Shown here: piece after piece, positions 1 through 7,519 of the stretch | Layout of the letters: each line of letters begins with the position of its first letter | Numbering within the stretch: position 1 is the stretch's first letter | Source: CAYWNK01 sp047639615 | GTDB lineage: Bacteria > Planctomycetota > UBA1135 > GCA-002686595 | Assembly (NCBI GenBank): GCA_047639615.1 | Contig: JBLIOL010000142.1 | Location: 1-13,174, forward strand | Reading direction: 5' to 3' | Length of the DNA stretch: 13,174 bases | Notes under the pieces: model-generated | Databases searched by the model: none | What the model saw: the letters and a program-made list of their open reading frames with translations, nothing else | What the model was told of the DNA's origin: nothing | Translations under genes and position numbers: made by a program

Positions 1-408
1 CTGGAGGCCGTACCGATCCATCCGGAGGCGACCCCCGTGATCGAGGAACTCTTGGAACGGGCCACGGCCGAGTCCATCGGCTACGTCATGGACTCCATGG
101 AGTCCTTGTTGGATACGTATGTGCGTCGCGGCGCTGCGCGCATCAAGCTCGCAAAGCGGTCTCTCGGGCGCAAGCCGAGAGATTGGGCTGGAAGTGCAGT
201 CGCTTGGGAGTCCAAACAGCGACGTCAGCGCGACTTCGAGTTAGCCGTTCACGACAAGTCGGACGAGAAATTGAATCGCTGGGCATTTGGCTTCAGCAAG
301 AGTCTGATCGACTTCGCTAAGGCCCGTGATTTGCCAGCGCCGCCCAGGAAGATGATCCCGATCGAAGCCTGGCGCGAATGGCACGCTGGGATCTCTTACT
401 CGCTCTAG
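1..408 (+). CDS. Unrecognised protein, C-terminal part only (5' end outside window)
   Basis: The frame is open from base 1 (reading L-E-A-V-P-I-H-P-E) with no stop upstream, so this is best read as the last 135 residues of a longer protein. A GTG at 37 could be an internal start but has no clear ribosome binding site. The visible part is rich in charged residues and helix formers (ELLERATAESIGYVMDSMESLLDTY), followed by a basic stretch (RIKLAKRSLGRKPRDW), with no membrane segment or catalytic motif I recognise. I cannot assign a family. Its TAG stop lies at 406-408 and shares the palindrome CTAG with the TAG stop of the convergent M28 peptidase gene, so the two genes overlap tail to tail by 4 nt. 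Third-position GC is somewhat lower than in the neighbouring genes. Confidence 0.6.
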   Translation: MEAVPIHPEATPVIEELLERATAESIGYVMDSMESLLDTYVRRGAARIKLAKRSLGRKPRDWAGSAVAWESKQRRQRDFELAVHDKSDEKLNRWAFGFSKSLIDFAKARDLPAPPRKMIPIEAWREWHAGISYSL

Positions 409-2978
409 TGGTTCTCCGCCCAGTTGGCGTACTCGGGTGACTGGCGGAAGAAGTCAAAGAAGTCTTCGGATCGGACGCGCTCGAGGGTCAGGCCGAAGTC
501 GCTGGTGAGGGTCTTTAGGATCGGCGCCCACATGTCGTAGCGCTCGAGACCTTGGGTGGCTTCGAGGGACATCCAGTGTAGGAATTCGAGTTCGGGGTGC
601 GTCTCCAGCAGGCTGCGGATGCGGCCTAGGGCGGTTTGGTAGTCGCTTTGGATCAGGTCGTAGTCGGCGCGCACGAAGTCGGCCAAGTGCTCGTCCGGGA
701 TGCGCTCAGCAAGGTAGGCCACGGCCTCGTCGAAGCCGGCTTGGTTGTCCTGGAAGGGGATTTGAGTCACGGCCAGGTAGGCCTGCGAGTCCTTCTGCCC
801 GGTGCTGTGACCCAGTTGATCGAACCACTTGCGGAAGCCCTCGTCTTCGGGTTCGGCTTGGTCGAGGGTGGCCGCGGTGAGCATGCGCAACACGCCGTGA
901 TCCCGTTGGGCGTAGTCGGGCAGGGCTTCGACTAGTGCTTCGATGCCGCCGGCTTGCTCTTCGAGTTGAGTCTGGATATTGGCCAGGTACCTTTCGAGGC
1001 CGAGATTCGGGCTGCTAGCTGACTTGTGGAAGATCAGGCGTGTGTGGCGTTGGATGGCTTCCGCATCGGACTCGCCTGCTTGGAGGGAGCGCACGTCGAT
1101 CAGGCTGGCGGAGCCGCTGCGTTCGAAGCCGAGGTAGAGCCAGTAGTAGCCGATGATGTAGGTGTCCAGGTAGTTGCTGCGTACCAGGATGGCTTGGCGC
1201 TCGTCGATGCTGACCAGGCCGAGGACTTGGTTCTGGGCCTCTTGCAAAGTGCCTTGCAGGGTCGCGATGGGGGAGCGTTCCTCTGCGACTTGGCGCGCGT
1301 AGGCGAGCTGGGCCTTGGGGGCACCTTGGAAGGGCTCTCCGCAGAGTTTGGTGAAGGCGGCCTCGTCGAAGACTTTCTCCAGCACAGCGACAGAGCCCAT
1401 GTCGAAGTCCTTTTGGATGCGGCTGGCCAGTGCGTTCGCCTTGTCGGCGTCGCTGAGCTCAGGAGGCGTCGCGTTCACGTCGGCTTCGGCTAGGTCTACG
1501 AGCATGCGCGTGACCGTGCGGGCGACGCGGCAGAGCTTGTCGAAGTCGATCTTGTCGGGCGTGTCGGTGGGCTTGTGGTAGTCGGGGTGATCGCCGGCGG
1601 AGAGGAAGGCGACGGGCACCTTGAGGTGCTGGTCGAAGTTCTTGTGGTCCGAGCGCGCCCAGTCGGCGTCCTGGCTGAGCAGCTCGGGGAAGCCTTCGAG
1701 CTGGGCGGCGCCGTAGGCCGCGGCGGCGACGGCGTTGAAGGCGCGGTGTTCGCGGGTCGGAGTGATGTAGAGCTCGCCCGGCTGCGTGCGGCCGATCATG
1801 TCGATGTTGATGTTGGCGATGACGCGTTGGCCCTCGAGCAGGTGCGGGTCGCGGGTCCATGCTTCTGAACCCCAGAGACCTTTCTCTTCGCCGCTGACCC
1901 ACATGAGCAGGACCGAGCGCTGCAAGGGGCCATGGGCGGCGAGGGCTTCCGCTAGCTGGAGCACGCCGGTGGTTCCGGAGCCGTTGTCGTCGGCGCCGTT
2001 GAAGATGGTGCCGTCCTCACGCTCGCCCACGTGGTCGTAGTGGGCGGAGACGACGATGACTTCGTTCTTGAGCAGCGGGTCGCTGCCGGGCCAGAGGGCG
2101 CAGACGTTGCGCGCGCTGATGGCCGGGGCGACCATGGCGCGGCGATCGTGCAATTGGAGGTCCACACTCTTGCCGACCTTGGGCCAGTCGCTCAGGCCGG
2201 CGCCTGCGAGCAGGGCGCGGGTGAAGTCGGGCGTGGCCATGACCACCGGGAAGGCTTGCTCGGCGGCCGGCTTGGGTGCGGGCTGGATAGCGCGGCCGGT
2301 TTCCGGGTCGAATTTGCTCTGGCCTACGTAGCCCTTGAAGAAGCGTTCGGCGAGGGAGCCGAAGCGCTGGGAGTAGGGCTTGCCAGAGTAGTCCTCGGCG
2401 GGGGAGACCAGCAGACCTTGGGCGCCGGCTTCCTCGGCTCGGCGGGCTACTCGGCGTAGGGACTTGCTCGGGTCAGCCATCCAGACCCAGTACCCGGAGA
2501 CGTCCGTGTCCTCGAGGATCTGCTTGTCGCCGTCGCCGATGAAGACCACGCCGCCGGATGCTTCCCATGCGGTCAGGTGGCTCGAGCGCTCCGGGAAGAT
2601 TTCGTGGCCGATGCGCCCGACGATGGTGCCCTGGGGCCCGGTGGCCTCGAGCAGGGTGCGGCTGGCGTCGAGCTTGCGCTGGGAGAGCGGGTACTCCCAG
2701 AACCAGCCGTCCCGGCCCAGGGGGGTGAAGCCCAGGCGGCTGACCCGCGAGACCAGGTACTGGCCGGCGATTTCGAGGCCCTGGCTGGGCGTATCGCGTC
2801 CGCCCATGGCGTCGTCGGCCAGGAAGTAGAGGTCGGCCTTGGCGCTGGCCGGCTTGATCGCCGCGAGGGCGCGCTCCAGGGGTGCGGGGGCTTGGGAGCT
2901 CGCAGCCGGGGCCAGTAGTAGCGCTAGGAGCAGGACCTGGGCAAAGGTGCGCGGGGCGCGCAGATGGGCGGTGAGCAT
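405..2978 (-). CDS. Secreted M28-family zinc metallopeptidase with long C-terminal extension
   Basis: An 857-residue predicted exopeptidase of the M28 (aminopeptidase Y/PSMA-like) family, which uses two zinc ions to remove amino acids from peptides. Seen: an N-terminal signal peptide (residues about 1-29, hydrophobic core VLLLALLLAPAA ending ASSQA); a region around 140-200 (GVVFIGDG, EEAGAQGLLV) resembling an inserted PA domain; and the catalytic domain at about 285-500 with all expected ligands: H313 in SAHYDH, D330 in NGADDNGSGT, E364/E365 in VSGEEKG, D393 in NIDMIG and H468 in DYHKPTDTPD. Residues 500-857 are a mostly helical extension, perhaps TPR-like near the end, which I do not recognise with certainty. 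The ATG at 2978 was chosen because the signal peptide begins there; the frame is open up to 3212 but those 78 residues look non-coding. No clear Shine-Dalgarno. Substrate is unknown; export to the periplasm or outside is inferred. Confidence 0.92.
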   Translation of the reverse strand: MLTAHLRAPRTFAQVLLLALLLAPAASSQAPAPLERALAAIKPASAKADLYFLADDAMGGRDTPSQGLEIAGQYLVSRVSRLGFTPLGRDGWFWEYPLSQRKLDASRTLLEATGPQGTIVGRIGHEIFPERSSHLTAWEASGGVVFIGDGDKQILEDTDVSGYWVWMADPSKSLRRVARRAEEAGAQGLLVSPAEDYSGKPYSQRFGSLAERFFKGYVGQSKFDPETGRAIQPAPKPAAEQAFPVVMATPDFTRALLAGAGLSDWPKVGKSVDLQLHDRRAMVAPAISARNVCALWPGSDPLLKNEVIVVSAHYDHVGEREDGTIFNGADDNGSGTTGVLQLAEALAAHGPLQRSVLLMWVSGEEKGLWGSEAWTRDPHLLEGQRVIANINIDMIGRTQPGELYITPTREHRAFNAVAAAAYGAAQLEGFPELLSQDADWARSDHKNFDQHLKVPVAFLSAGDHPDYHKPTDTPDKIDFDKLCRVARTVTRMLVDLAEADVNATPPELSDADKANALASRIQKDFDMGSVAVLEKVFDEAAFTKLCGEPFQGAPKAQLAYARQVAEERSPIATLQGTLQEAQNQVLGLVSIDERQAILVRSNYLDTYIIGYYWLYLGFERSGSASLIDVRSLQAGESDAEAIQRHTRLIFHKSASSPNLGLERYLANIQTQLEEQAGGIEALVEALPDYAQRDHGVLRMLTAATLDQAEPEDEGFRKWFDQLGHSTGQKDSQAYLAVTQIPFQDNQAGFDEAVAYLAERIPDEHLADFVRADYDLIQSDYQTALGRIRSLLETHPELEFLHWMSLEATQGLERYDMWAPILKTLTSDFGLTLERVRSEDFFDFFRQSPEYANWAENH

Positions 2979-3239
2979 GGCTGGATGATAGGTGCTTGGA
3001 TGGCTTGACCCGTCTTGGCCAGTGCGAATTGACAGGGGCCTAGCGGGCGGGCACTCTCCATCCACGAAAGGCCTCCCATCGCGGGCCAGCCTCGTTCTGA
3101 GCACGCTCGGAGCGCCTCTATCCTGGGGCAATCCGCCGCATGCGCCGCCAGAGCGGGGTAGGTTTGTGAGGCTCGCCTCTCGCGATCCGGATGTGCGTTC
3201 CGCGTCCGCCATTTCCTCTCACACCACCCTCCTCCGTCC

Positions 3240-4166
3240 GTGACTCAACCCGGGATACCCAACGATCTGGTGCTCTCCACCGCGTGCTATGGCCCGCGGT
3301 TGCGCACCATCGAAGATCAGGCCTTCTCCGCTGTAGCCATGGGCTTTCGGCGCCTCGAGCTAGGCCTCTCGGCGACACCGTCGGAGCTCAACGGCTGGGA
3401 AGACTCCGCTCGCGAGACCGGCGTGAAGGTGGACTCGGTGGTGGTCGGCGCGCTGAACCCCATGCGCGAGGAAATGTCCGGCAGCCTCTTGGGGTCGAAC
3501 GACTCCGATGAGCGCGAGCGTGCCCTCAACAGTACGCGCCGCCACATTCGCGTGGCCCAGGGCCTGGGTGCTCCGATCGTCGTTGTACGCGGTTGCGCCG
3601 TGGGCGCCGAATCCCTCTCCGGTGAGGCGAGTAAGCTCTCCTTGGAATTGGACGGAGCTGACGAAGATGGCTTGGAAGCGGCCCAACAGGCCGTTTGCAC
3701 CTTTGTTCACAAGGTACAGCGCAAGGGCCAACGCCAGCTCGAGCACTTCTGCCGCTCGCTGCACACCCTCGGGCGCGAATTCCCTGAGATGAAGATCGCT
3801 GTCGAACCCGGCAAGCACTTCATCGACCTGCTCAACTTCGAGGCCATGCAATGGTGCCTCGACGACCTCGCTGCTCAAGGCGTCGGCTATTGGCACGACG
3901 TAGGCCGCATTCACCAGCGCGGCTTGGCCGGCTTGCCCAATCAGGGCGTTTGGCTCGACACCTTCTCTAGCCGCATGATGGGCGTGCACCTGCAGGACGC
4001 CAACAAGGTCGAAGCGGAGCTGCCGCCGGGCCTGGGCGAGGTGGACTTCAAGCTCGTGGCCGAATATGTACCGGGCGGCGTGCCGCACGTGATGGAGGTG
4101 GGCCCGCATCACGGGCGTGCTGAAGTACTCGCAGCGGTACAGTTCCTGATGGGCTTCGGCTTCTAG
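3240..4166 (+). CDS. Sugar phosphate isomerase/epimerase-like TIM-barrel protein
   Basis: A 308-residue protein resembling the xylose isomerase-like TIM-barrel (AP endonuclease 2/sugar phosphate isomerase-epimerase) superfamily. Members isomerise or epimerise sugars and related compounds with a divalent metal, and many are cytoplasmic. Seen: the opening strand LVLSTACYG, then GFRRLELGL; candidate metal ligands E189 (IAVEPGK), H219/D220 (GYWHDVGR), H250 (GVHLQD) and E286 (VMEVGPHH); strand/helix alternation through the whole length; no signal peptide. The insert at about 125-165 (charged, helical) is longer than in simple members. Start is GTG at 3240, right after a pyrimidine-rich leader without a Shine-Dalgarno; the first conserved strand begins about ten residues later, so an upstream start is unnecessary. 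It is divergent from the M28 gene. The precise substrate cannot be told from sequence. Confidence 0.85.
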   Translation: MTQPGIPNDLVLSTACYGPRLRTIEDQAFSAVAMGFRRLELGLSATPSELNGWEDSARETGVKVDSVVVGALNPMREEMSGSLLGSNDSDERERALNSTRRHIRVAQGLGAPIVVVRGCAVGAESLSGEASKLSLELDGADEDGLEAAQQAVCTFVHKVQRKGQRQLEHFCRSLHTLGREFPEMKIAVEPGKHFIDLLNFEAMQWCLDDLAAQGVGYWHDVGRIHQRGLAGLPNQGVWLDTFSSRMMGVHLQDANKVEAELPPGLGEVDFKLVAEYVPGGVPHVMEVGPHHGRAEVLAAVQFLMGFGF

Positions 4167-4379
4167 TCTAAGCTGTTGCTACGTAAGGGCTTGTGCTGAT
4201 TTAGCAGGCGGCTACCAGCGGGTTCATCCCGGCCTCCCATTGTTTCAAGCTCTTCCCAGAGCACGACTTGGGAGCGATCGCACCGATTTGGGGCCTGCTG
4301 GCTCTAAGACCCTCCTTCCAGGGGGACGTTGTAGGTCGGAGGCGCGGATGATCGATAATGGTGCCTACCCGGAACTTCG

Positions 4380-5522
4380 ATGACCAAACAGGCCATGCCA
4401 AGCGCTCGCTCCTCCGAATCGGACGCGGACGAACCCGAGACCGAGACCGCCGCCCAGGGCTTGCCCGTGGAGCGGCTGGGTCGTGTGCTCGCTCAAGTGA
4501 GCGAGGAGGCCAGCGGCGTGGCGCGCGGACGCTTCCTGGTGCTGACGCACCGTGGCCCCGATCCGGATGCCATGGGCGCGTGCGAGGGCCTGCGCTGCTT
4601 GCTGACCACGGGCTTCGGCTACGAGGTCACCGTGGCCACGGTGGGGGAGGTCCACCGGGCGGAGAACTTGGCTCTGTTGCGTACCCTCAAGCTCGAGCTC
4701 GAGCCCTACGAGGACGTGGACCCGTCCGAATATGCGGGCGTGCTCCTGGCCGATACGCAGCCGGTCTTCGGTCACACGGTCGTGCCTGAGGGCGCGCTGG
4801 TGGCAGCCGTCTTCGATCACCACGTGCCGCCCAAGGACGAGCAGACCGACCGCGTCCCGCCGCGCTACGAGGACGTGCGCCTGCAGACCGGCGCCACTTG
4901 CTCGATCCTGTACGAGTACCTGCGCGACGCCAAGATCGAGATCGATACCAAGACCGCAAGCGCGCTCTTCTGCGGCATTCGCTACGACACCGCAGACCTC
5001 TCGCGCAACGCCTCGCCCCTGGACGAGGAGGCCTACACCGCGCTCTTCGCCATCGGCGACCGCGAGGCCATCGCGCGCATCGACAACCCGCCTCTGCCGC
5101 GGCACTACTACTCAGGCCTGACCCAGGCATTGACCGCTGCGCGTCAGCACGGGCCCTTGGTCCTGATTCTGATGGGCAAGGTAGATAACCCCGAGTCCGT
5201 GGCCGAGACCGCTGACTTCTTCCTGCGCATGAAGGGTTGCTCGCTGGTGTTGGCCGGTGCAGCTCACGGCTCCGAGTACATCCTCTCCCTGCGCACGGAC
5301 TACGCCTTCGGCAAGGCCTACCCGCTCATGTCACGCATGCTCGATGGGCTCGGCAGCTTCGGCGGCCACGGCCACATCGCCGGTGCGCGCGTGCAGCTCG
5401 AGGACGACGGCATGAGCAGCATCAAAGCGGTGGAGCGCAAGATGCGCGCCAACGCCCTCGAGGTGATCGGTGCCGAGCACGAAGACGGCATCCCGCCCGA
5501 GGGCAAGAGCCTCGCCGAGTGA
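4380..5522 (+). CDS. DHH/DHHA1-family phosphoesterase (NrnA-like)
   Basis: A 380-residue cytoplasmic phosphoesterase of the DHH superfamily, which includes nano-RNase/pAp phosphatase NrnA. Members use Mn2+ to hydrolyse short oligonucleotides, pAp or related phosphoesters. Seen motifs in order: THRGPDPDAMGA (H57, D61, D63), ADTQP (D125), the signature FDHH (D146-H147-H148), RYDTADLSRN (D203), then the C-terminal DHHA1 domain with GSFGGHGHIAGA (about 326-336) as its substrate-binding loop. The catalytic set is complete. The first ~30 residues are acidic, Ser/Glu-rich and probably disordered. Start ATG at 4380; no strong Shine-Dalgarno. It ends with TGA, the only gene here that does, and thiD starts 7 nt later, so the two are probably one transcript. 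Exact substrate (pAp, nanoRNA or cyclic dinucleotide product) is not resolved. Confidence 0.9.
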   Translation: MTKQAMPSARSSESDADEPETETAAQGLPVERLGRVLAQVSEEASGVARGRFLVLTHRGPDPDAMGACEGLRCLLTTGFGYEVTVATVGEVHRAENLALLRTLKLELEPYEDVDPSEYAGVLLADTQPVFGHTVVPEGALVAAVFDHHVPPKDEQTDRVPPRYEDVRLQTGATCSILYEYLRDAKIEIDTKTASALFCGIRYDTADLSRNASPLDEEAYTALFAIGDREAIARIDNPPLPRHYYSGLTQALTAARQHGPLVLILMGKVDNPESVAETADFFLRMKGCSLVLAGAAHGSEYILSLRTDYAFGKAYPLMSRMLDGLGSFGGHGHIAGARVQLEDDGMSSIKAVERKMRANALEVIGAEHEDGIPPEGKSLAE

Positions 5523-5529
5523 TTGCCGA

Positions 5530-6300
5530 GTGAGCGCCGCTTACCTACTTGCCATCGGCGGCACGGACTCCAGTGGGGGAGCAGGCCTGGCGGCCGATCG
5601 GCATGCGGCTGAGCTCGTGGGTGTGCCCTGCGTTTCCATCGTCACAGCGGCCACCGAGCAAACCGATGCTGGCGTGCAAGCGCTCAATCCGCGCGCCCCC
5701 GATACCTGGCTCTTCGAAGCCCTAGCGGCCATGTCGGAGCAAAATCCCGCAGCCATCAAGCTCGGCCTGCTGCCCGGCCAGCAGCACGTGATAGCCGCTA
5801 CCAGCGTGCTCGATCAGGTGCTCTTCGAATCCCCCGGCCTGCCGATCGTTCTCGACCCGGTGATCGCCTCCAGCTCGGGCCACACCTTCCTGGACGCCGC
5901 CGCCCTCCAGGCCCTGCGCAAGCTCTGCGGCCGGCCGCTGATCCTGACCCCGAACCTGCCCGAGGCCGCCGCCCTGACCGGCGCGCCTGAGTCGCTGCTG
6001 GCGGAGGACCCGGGCGCGCGCTTGGCGGCCGCCCAGAGTTTGCTCGGCCTGGGTCTGAAGGCCGTCGCTCTCAAAGGAGGACACTCCGCCGGGACCACGG
6101 TCACGGATCTCTTATTGGTTCGCGACCAGCCGCCCGTCTGGAGCGAGCACCCGCGCCACCCCGGTCCGGGCATTCGTGGCTCCGGCTGCCGCTTCGCCAC
6201 GGGCCTGGCTGCCCATCTCGCCCTAGGAACACCCCTCCCCGCCGCCCATCAGGCCGCTTCGGCCTTGGTCGCGGACTTGATTGCACGCAACGTGGAATAG
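5530..6300 (+). CDS. thiD: Hydroxymethylpyrimidine (phosphate) kinase, ThiD-like
   Basis: A 256-residue ribokinase-fold kinase matching ThiD, which phosphorylates HMP and HMP-phosphate for thiamine synthesis in the cytoplasm. Seen: the N-terminal substrate loop AIGGTDSSGGAGLAAD (residues 9-23), the region after it with VPCVSIVTAATEQ, the motif VLDPVIASSSG (107-117), the TPNLPEAAALTG segment (140-151), LKGGH (181-185), and the C-terminal anion-hole/catalytic loop RGSGCRFATGLAAHLA with C220 as the equivalent of the ThiD cysteine. The residue after that cysteine is Arg, where ThiD proteins usually have Thr. Start is placed at GTG 5530, 7 nt after the DHH gene's stop, because homology begins at once (SAAYLLAIGGTDSSGG); an ATG at 5470 would overlap the DHH gene by 53 nt and adds low-complexity residues. 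It is the likely second gene of that operon. Pyridoxal kinase activity cannot be excluded. Confidence 0.88.
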   Translation: MSAAYLLAIGGTDSSGGAGLAADRHAAELVGVPCVSIVTAATEQTDAGVQALNPRAPDTWLFEALAAMSEQNPAAIKLGLLPGQQHVIAATSVLDQVLFESPGLPIVLDPVIASSSGHTFLDAAALQALRKLCGRPLILTPNLPEAAALTGAPESLLAEDPGARLAAAQSLLGLGLKAVALKGGHSAGTTVTDLLLVRDQPPVWSEHPRHPGPGIRGSGCRFATGLAAHLALGTPLPAAHQAASALVADLIARNVE

Positions 6301-6314
6301 TCTGCCCAAAACCC

Positions 6315-6342
6315 TTGCCACCCTGGCAAAGCCCGGTATCCT
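6315..6342 (+). promoter_or_regulatory. Likely sigma70-type promoter of the tRNA-Gly gene
   Basis: A TTGCCA at 6315-6320 and a TATCCT at 6337-6342, separated by 16 nt, end 16 nt before the tRNA 5' end. This is the position expected for a tRNA promoter with a short leader. The -35 hexamer is the left half of a perfect inverted repeat, TTGCCA-CCC-TGGCAA (6315-6329), which may be chance or a protein site. Confidence 0.5.
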
Positions 6343-6358
6343 TCGGCGCACAAAGGAA

Positions 6359-6433
6359 GCGGCTGTAGCTCAGTGGTAGAGCGCAACCTTGCCAAGGTTG
6401 ATGTCGTGAGTTCGAATCTCATCAGCCGCTCCA
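6359..6433 (+). tRNA. tRNA-Gly (anticodon GCC)
   Basis: A complete cloverleaf can be drawn. The acceptor stem is GCGGCTG (6359-6365) with CAGCCGC (6423-6429). The D arm is GCTC/GAGC (6368-6371, 6379-6382) around AGTGGTA. The anticodon stem is CAACC/GGTTG (6384-6388, 6396-6400) with loop TTGCCAA, giving anticodon GCC at 6391-6393. The T arm is GTGAG/CTCAT around TTCGAAT (6411-6417), with one G-U pair at its base. Discriminator is T6430 and CCA is encoded at 6431-6433, so no CCA addition is needed. It has a likely promoter just upstream and an intrinsic terminator 13 nt downstream, so it appears to be an independent unit. Confidence 0.97.
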
Positions 6434-6445
6434 CTTCCAACGATC

Positions 6446-6470
6446 AAACGGCCTGCGAAGGCCGTTTTTT
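6446..6470 (+). terminator. Intrinsic terminator after tRNA-Gly
   Basis: A perfect 9-bp stem, AAACGGCCT (6446-6454) with AGGCCGTTT (6459-6467), closes a GCGA tetraloop of the stable GNRA class. A run of six T (6465-6470) finishes it, the first three pairing with the opening A's. It sits 13 nt after the tRNA's CCA end. Confidence 0.93.
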
Positions 6471-6509
6471 CGTGCCCATCCGGAATGGTCGGGAGCGGGC
6501 GATGCGCAC

Positions 6510-6683
6510 TCAGTTTGGCCGGAGCGCCAGGCGCACGTCGGTCATGCGGCCGTGAGCGATCAGCACCTCGCAGGGCGGGATGTGTGCGCCTTGCAGTTCG
6601 AAGTGCAGTTGGTAGTGGCCGGGTGCGAGCGTGTTGTAGACGCTCGTCCCTTGGTCGGGCAGTAAGTGCCTGGATACTCCCGC
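6510..6683 (-). pseudogene. Decayed 3' end of a gene (beta-sandwich-like tail)
   Basis: Reading the - strand in the same register as the gene that ends at 6684, and just past its TAA, there are 57 more codons ending in TGA (6510-6512). From about codon 10 they look like real protein: LLPDQGTSVYNTLAPG, then HYQLHFELQGAHIPP, then EVLIAHGRMTDVRLALRPN. The alternating hydrophobic pattern and the LAPGHYQLHFEL phrase resemble the last strands of carboxypeptidase-regulatory-like or PEGA-like beta-sandwich domains. Most codons end in G or C, as in the real genes. There is no usable start codon: the only ATG is near the end, inside GRM. I read this as the remnant tail of a lost gene; what it encoded is unknown. 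Confidence 0.55.
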
Positions 6684-7337
6684 TTACTCCAGCAACTCCC
6701 AACGGATGGTGACCGAGGCCTCGGGGCTGTGGTCGAGGACGATCAGCTTGGCCAGAATGTCGGCTTCTTCTGCCCCGCGGTGCTTGATGCGGATCAGGTA
6801 GATGTGGCCCACGCGTACCTTTGCTTGGTCGGGGGCTTCGCCGTCGAAGAGGGCGCTGGCTTCGGCGAGGGGTTGGAAGGTGCCTTGCTTGCGGCTCTTC
6901 AGGATGACGAGGTTGCCATCTTCCAAGTGGATGGAGCTGAAGCCCTGGTGGCGGCCGATCGTCTCCGGGTAGTCGTATTCGCGCATGAGGTCAGCGCGCT
7001 CCCCAAGGTCGATGATGAAGCCATCGGAACCGCCATCCTTGCCGATGCTGAGGCCGTCCGACTCATACCCACCAAACCCCAAGTCGTGGGACAGGTTGTA
7101 GGCCCGGTGGTTCTTGATCACGCCACCGTTGCTGCCATCCAAGAGGGAGATCGAGCTGGTGAGAGGGTCGCCGGCGTAGAGCGTTGCTAATTGCGTGCTG
7201 GCGCTGGCAGAAACCAGATCGGACCGGTTGTGACTGTCTTGACCGGCTGCGCCATCGGCGCCGTCCTGCCTGAACGAGGCACTCAAGAAGGATGCGACGA
7301 GGACGGTGGACAGGGCCACGGATTGACGAACGAACAT
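6684..7337 (-). CDS. Small exported protein of unknown function
   Basis: A 217-residue protein starting with a signal peptide (about residues 1-24, VALSTVLVASFLSASF). The mature part is Ser/Gly/Asp-rich to about residue 120, with many small polar segments (LLDGSNGGVIKN, GYESDGLSIGKDGGSDGF). The C-terminal third is beta-rich: KVRVGHIYLIRIKHR, ILAKLIVLDH, SVTIRWELLE, as in a compact beta-sandwich. I recognise no enzyme motif. The ATG at 7337 is well supported by GAGGAA (positions 7344-7349 on the - strand), 6 nt upstream, one of the few good ribosome binding sites here. A strong hairpin lies further upstream in its leader (7362-7389). It ends with TAA and is followed in frame by a decayed gene tail. 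Confidence 0.8.
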   Translation of the reverse strand: MFVRQSVALSTVLVASFLSASFRQDGADGAAGQDSHNRSDLVSASASTQLATLYAGDPLTSSISLLDGSNGGVIKNHRAYNLSHDLGFGGYESDGLSIGKDGGSDGFIIDLGERADLMREYDYPETIGRHQGFSSIHLEDGNLVILKSRKQGTFQPLAEASALFDGEAPDQAKVRVGHIYLIRIKHRGAEEADILAKLIVLDHSPEASVTIRWELLE

Positions 7338-7361
7338 GAGAAGTTCCTCGGTAGCTATTGT

Positions 7362-7389
7362 GGGTGCAGCCCGGCCCTGGCTGCAGCCC
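7362..7389 (-). promoter_or_regulatory. Stable hairpin in the leader of the exported protein gene
   Basis: GGGTGCAGCC (7362-7371) pairs with GGCTGCAGCCC (7379-7389) over ten base pairs with one bulged C, around a 7-nt loop. On the - strand it lies 12 nt before the GAGGAA ribosome binding site. It has no T-run, so it is not a simple terminator. It may protect the mRNA 5' end, regulate translation, or be a protein site between two divergent genes. Confidence 0.45.
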
Positions 7390-7519
7390 TAGATGATCTC
7401 AAGAATACCTCGTCCGTCGAATCCCGATAGGCCTGCAGTGCACGCTCGATAGTTAAGGTTGCTGCTGATCTGTAAGTTCCAAGCGGAGCGCTCTTTGGGC
7501 ACTGGGGCTAAGCTACGGC

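Noticed and set aside
2979..3212. Upstream extension of the M28 gene by 78 residues
   Set aside because: The signal peptide starts at the ATG at 2978. The extension is Arg/Pro/Ser-rich and would bury the signal.
3360..4112. 250-residue - strand open frame
   Set aside because: It is antisense to the TIM-barrel gene, which has proper motifs; the composition (His/Ala/Val-rich) is typical of a complement frame.
4201..4401. 66-residue - strand open frame in the gap before the DHH gene
   Set aside because: It overlaps the DHH start and has mixed composition and no motif. One neighbouring frame reads QVVLWEELETMGG, so a very short relic is possible but too weak to call.
4365..5105. 246-residue - strand open frame
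   Set aside because: It is antisense to the DHH phosphoesterase, whose catalytic motifs are complete.
6301..6683. Attachment site for an integrated element at the tRNA-Gly 3' end
   Set aside because: No repeat of the tRNA 3' end and no integrase gene is seen within the window.
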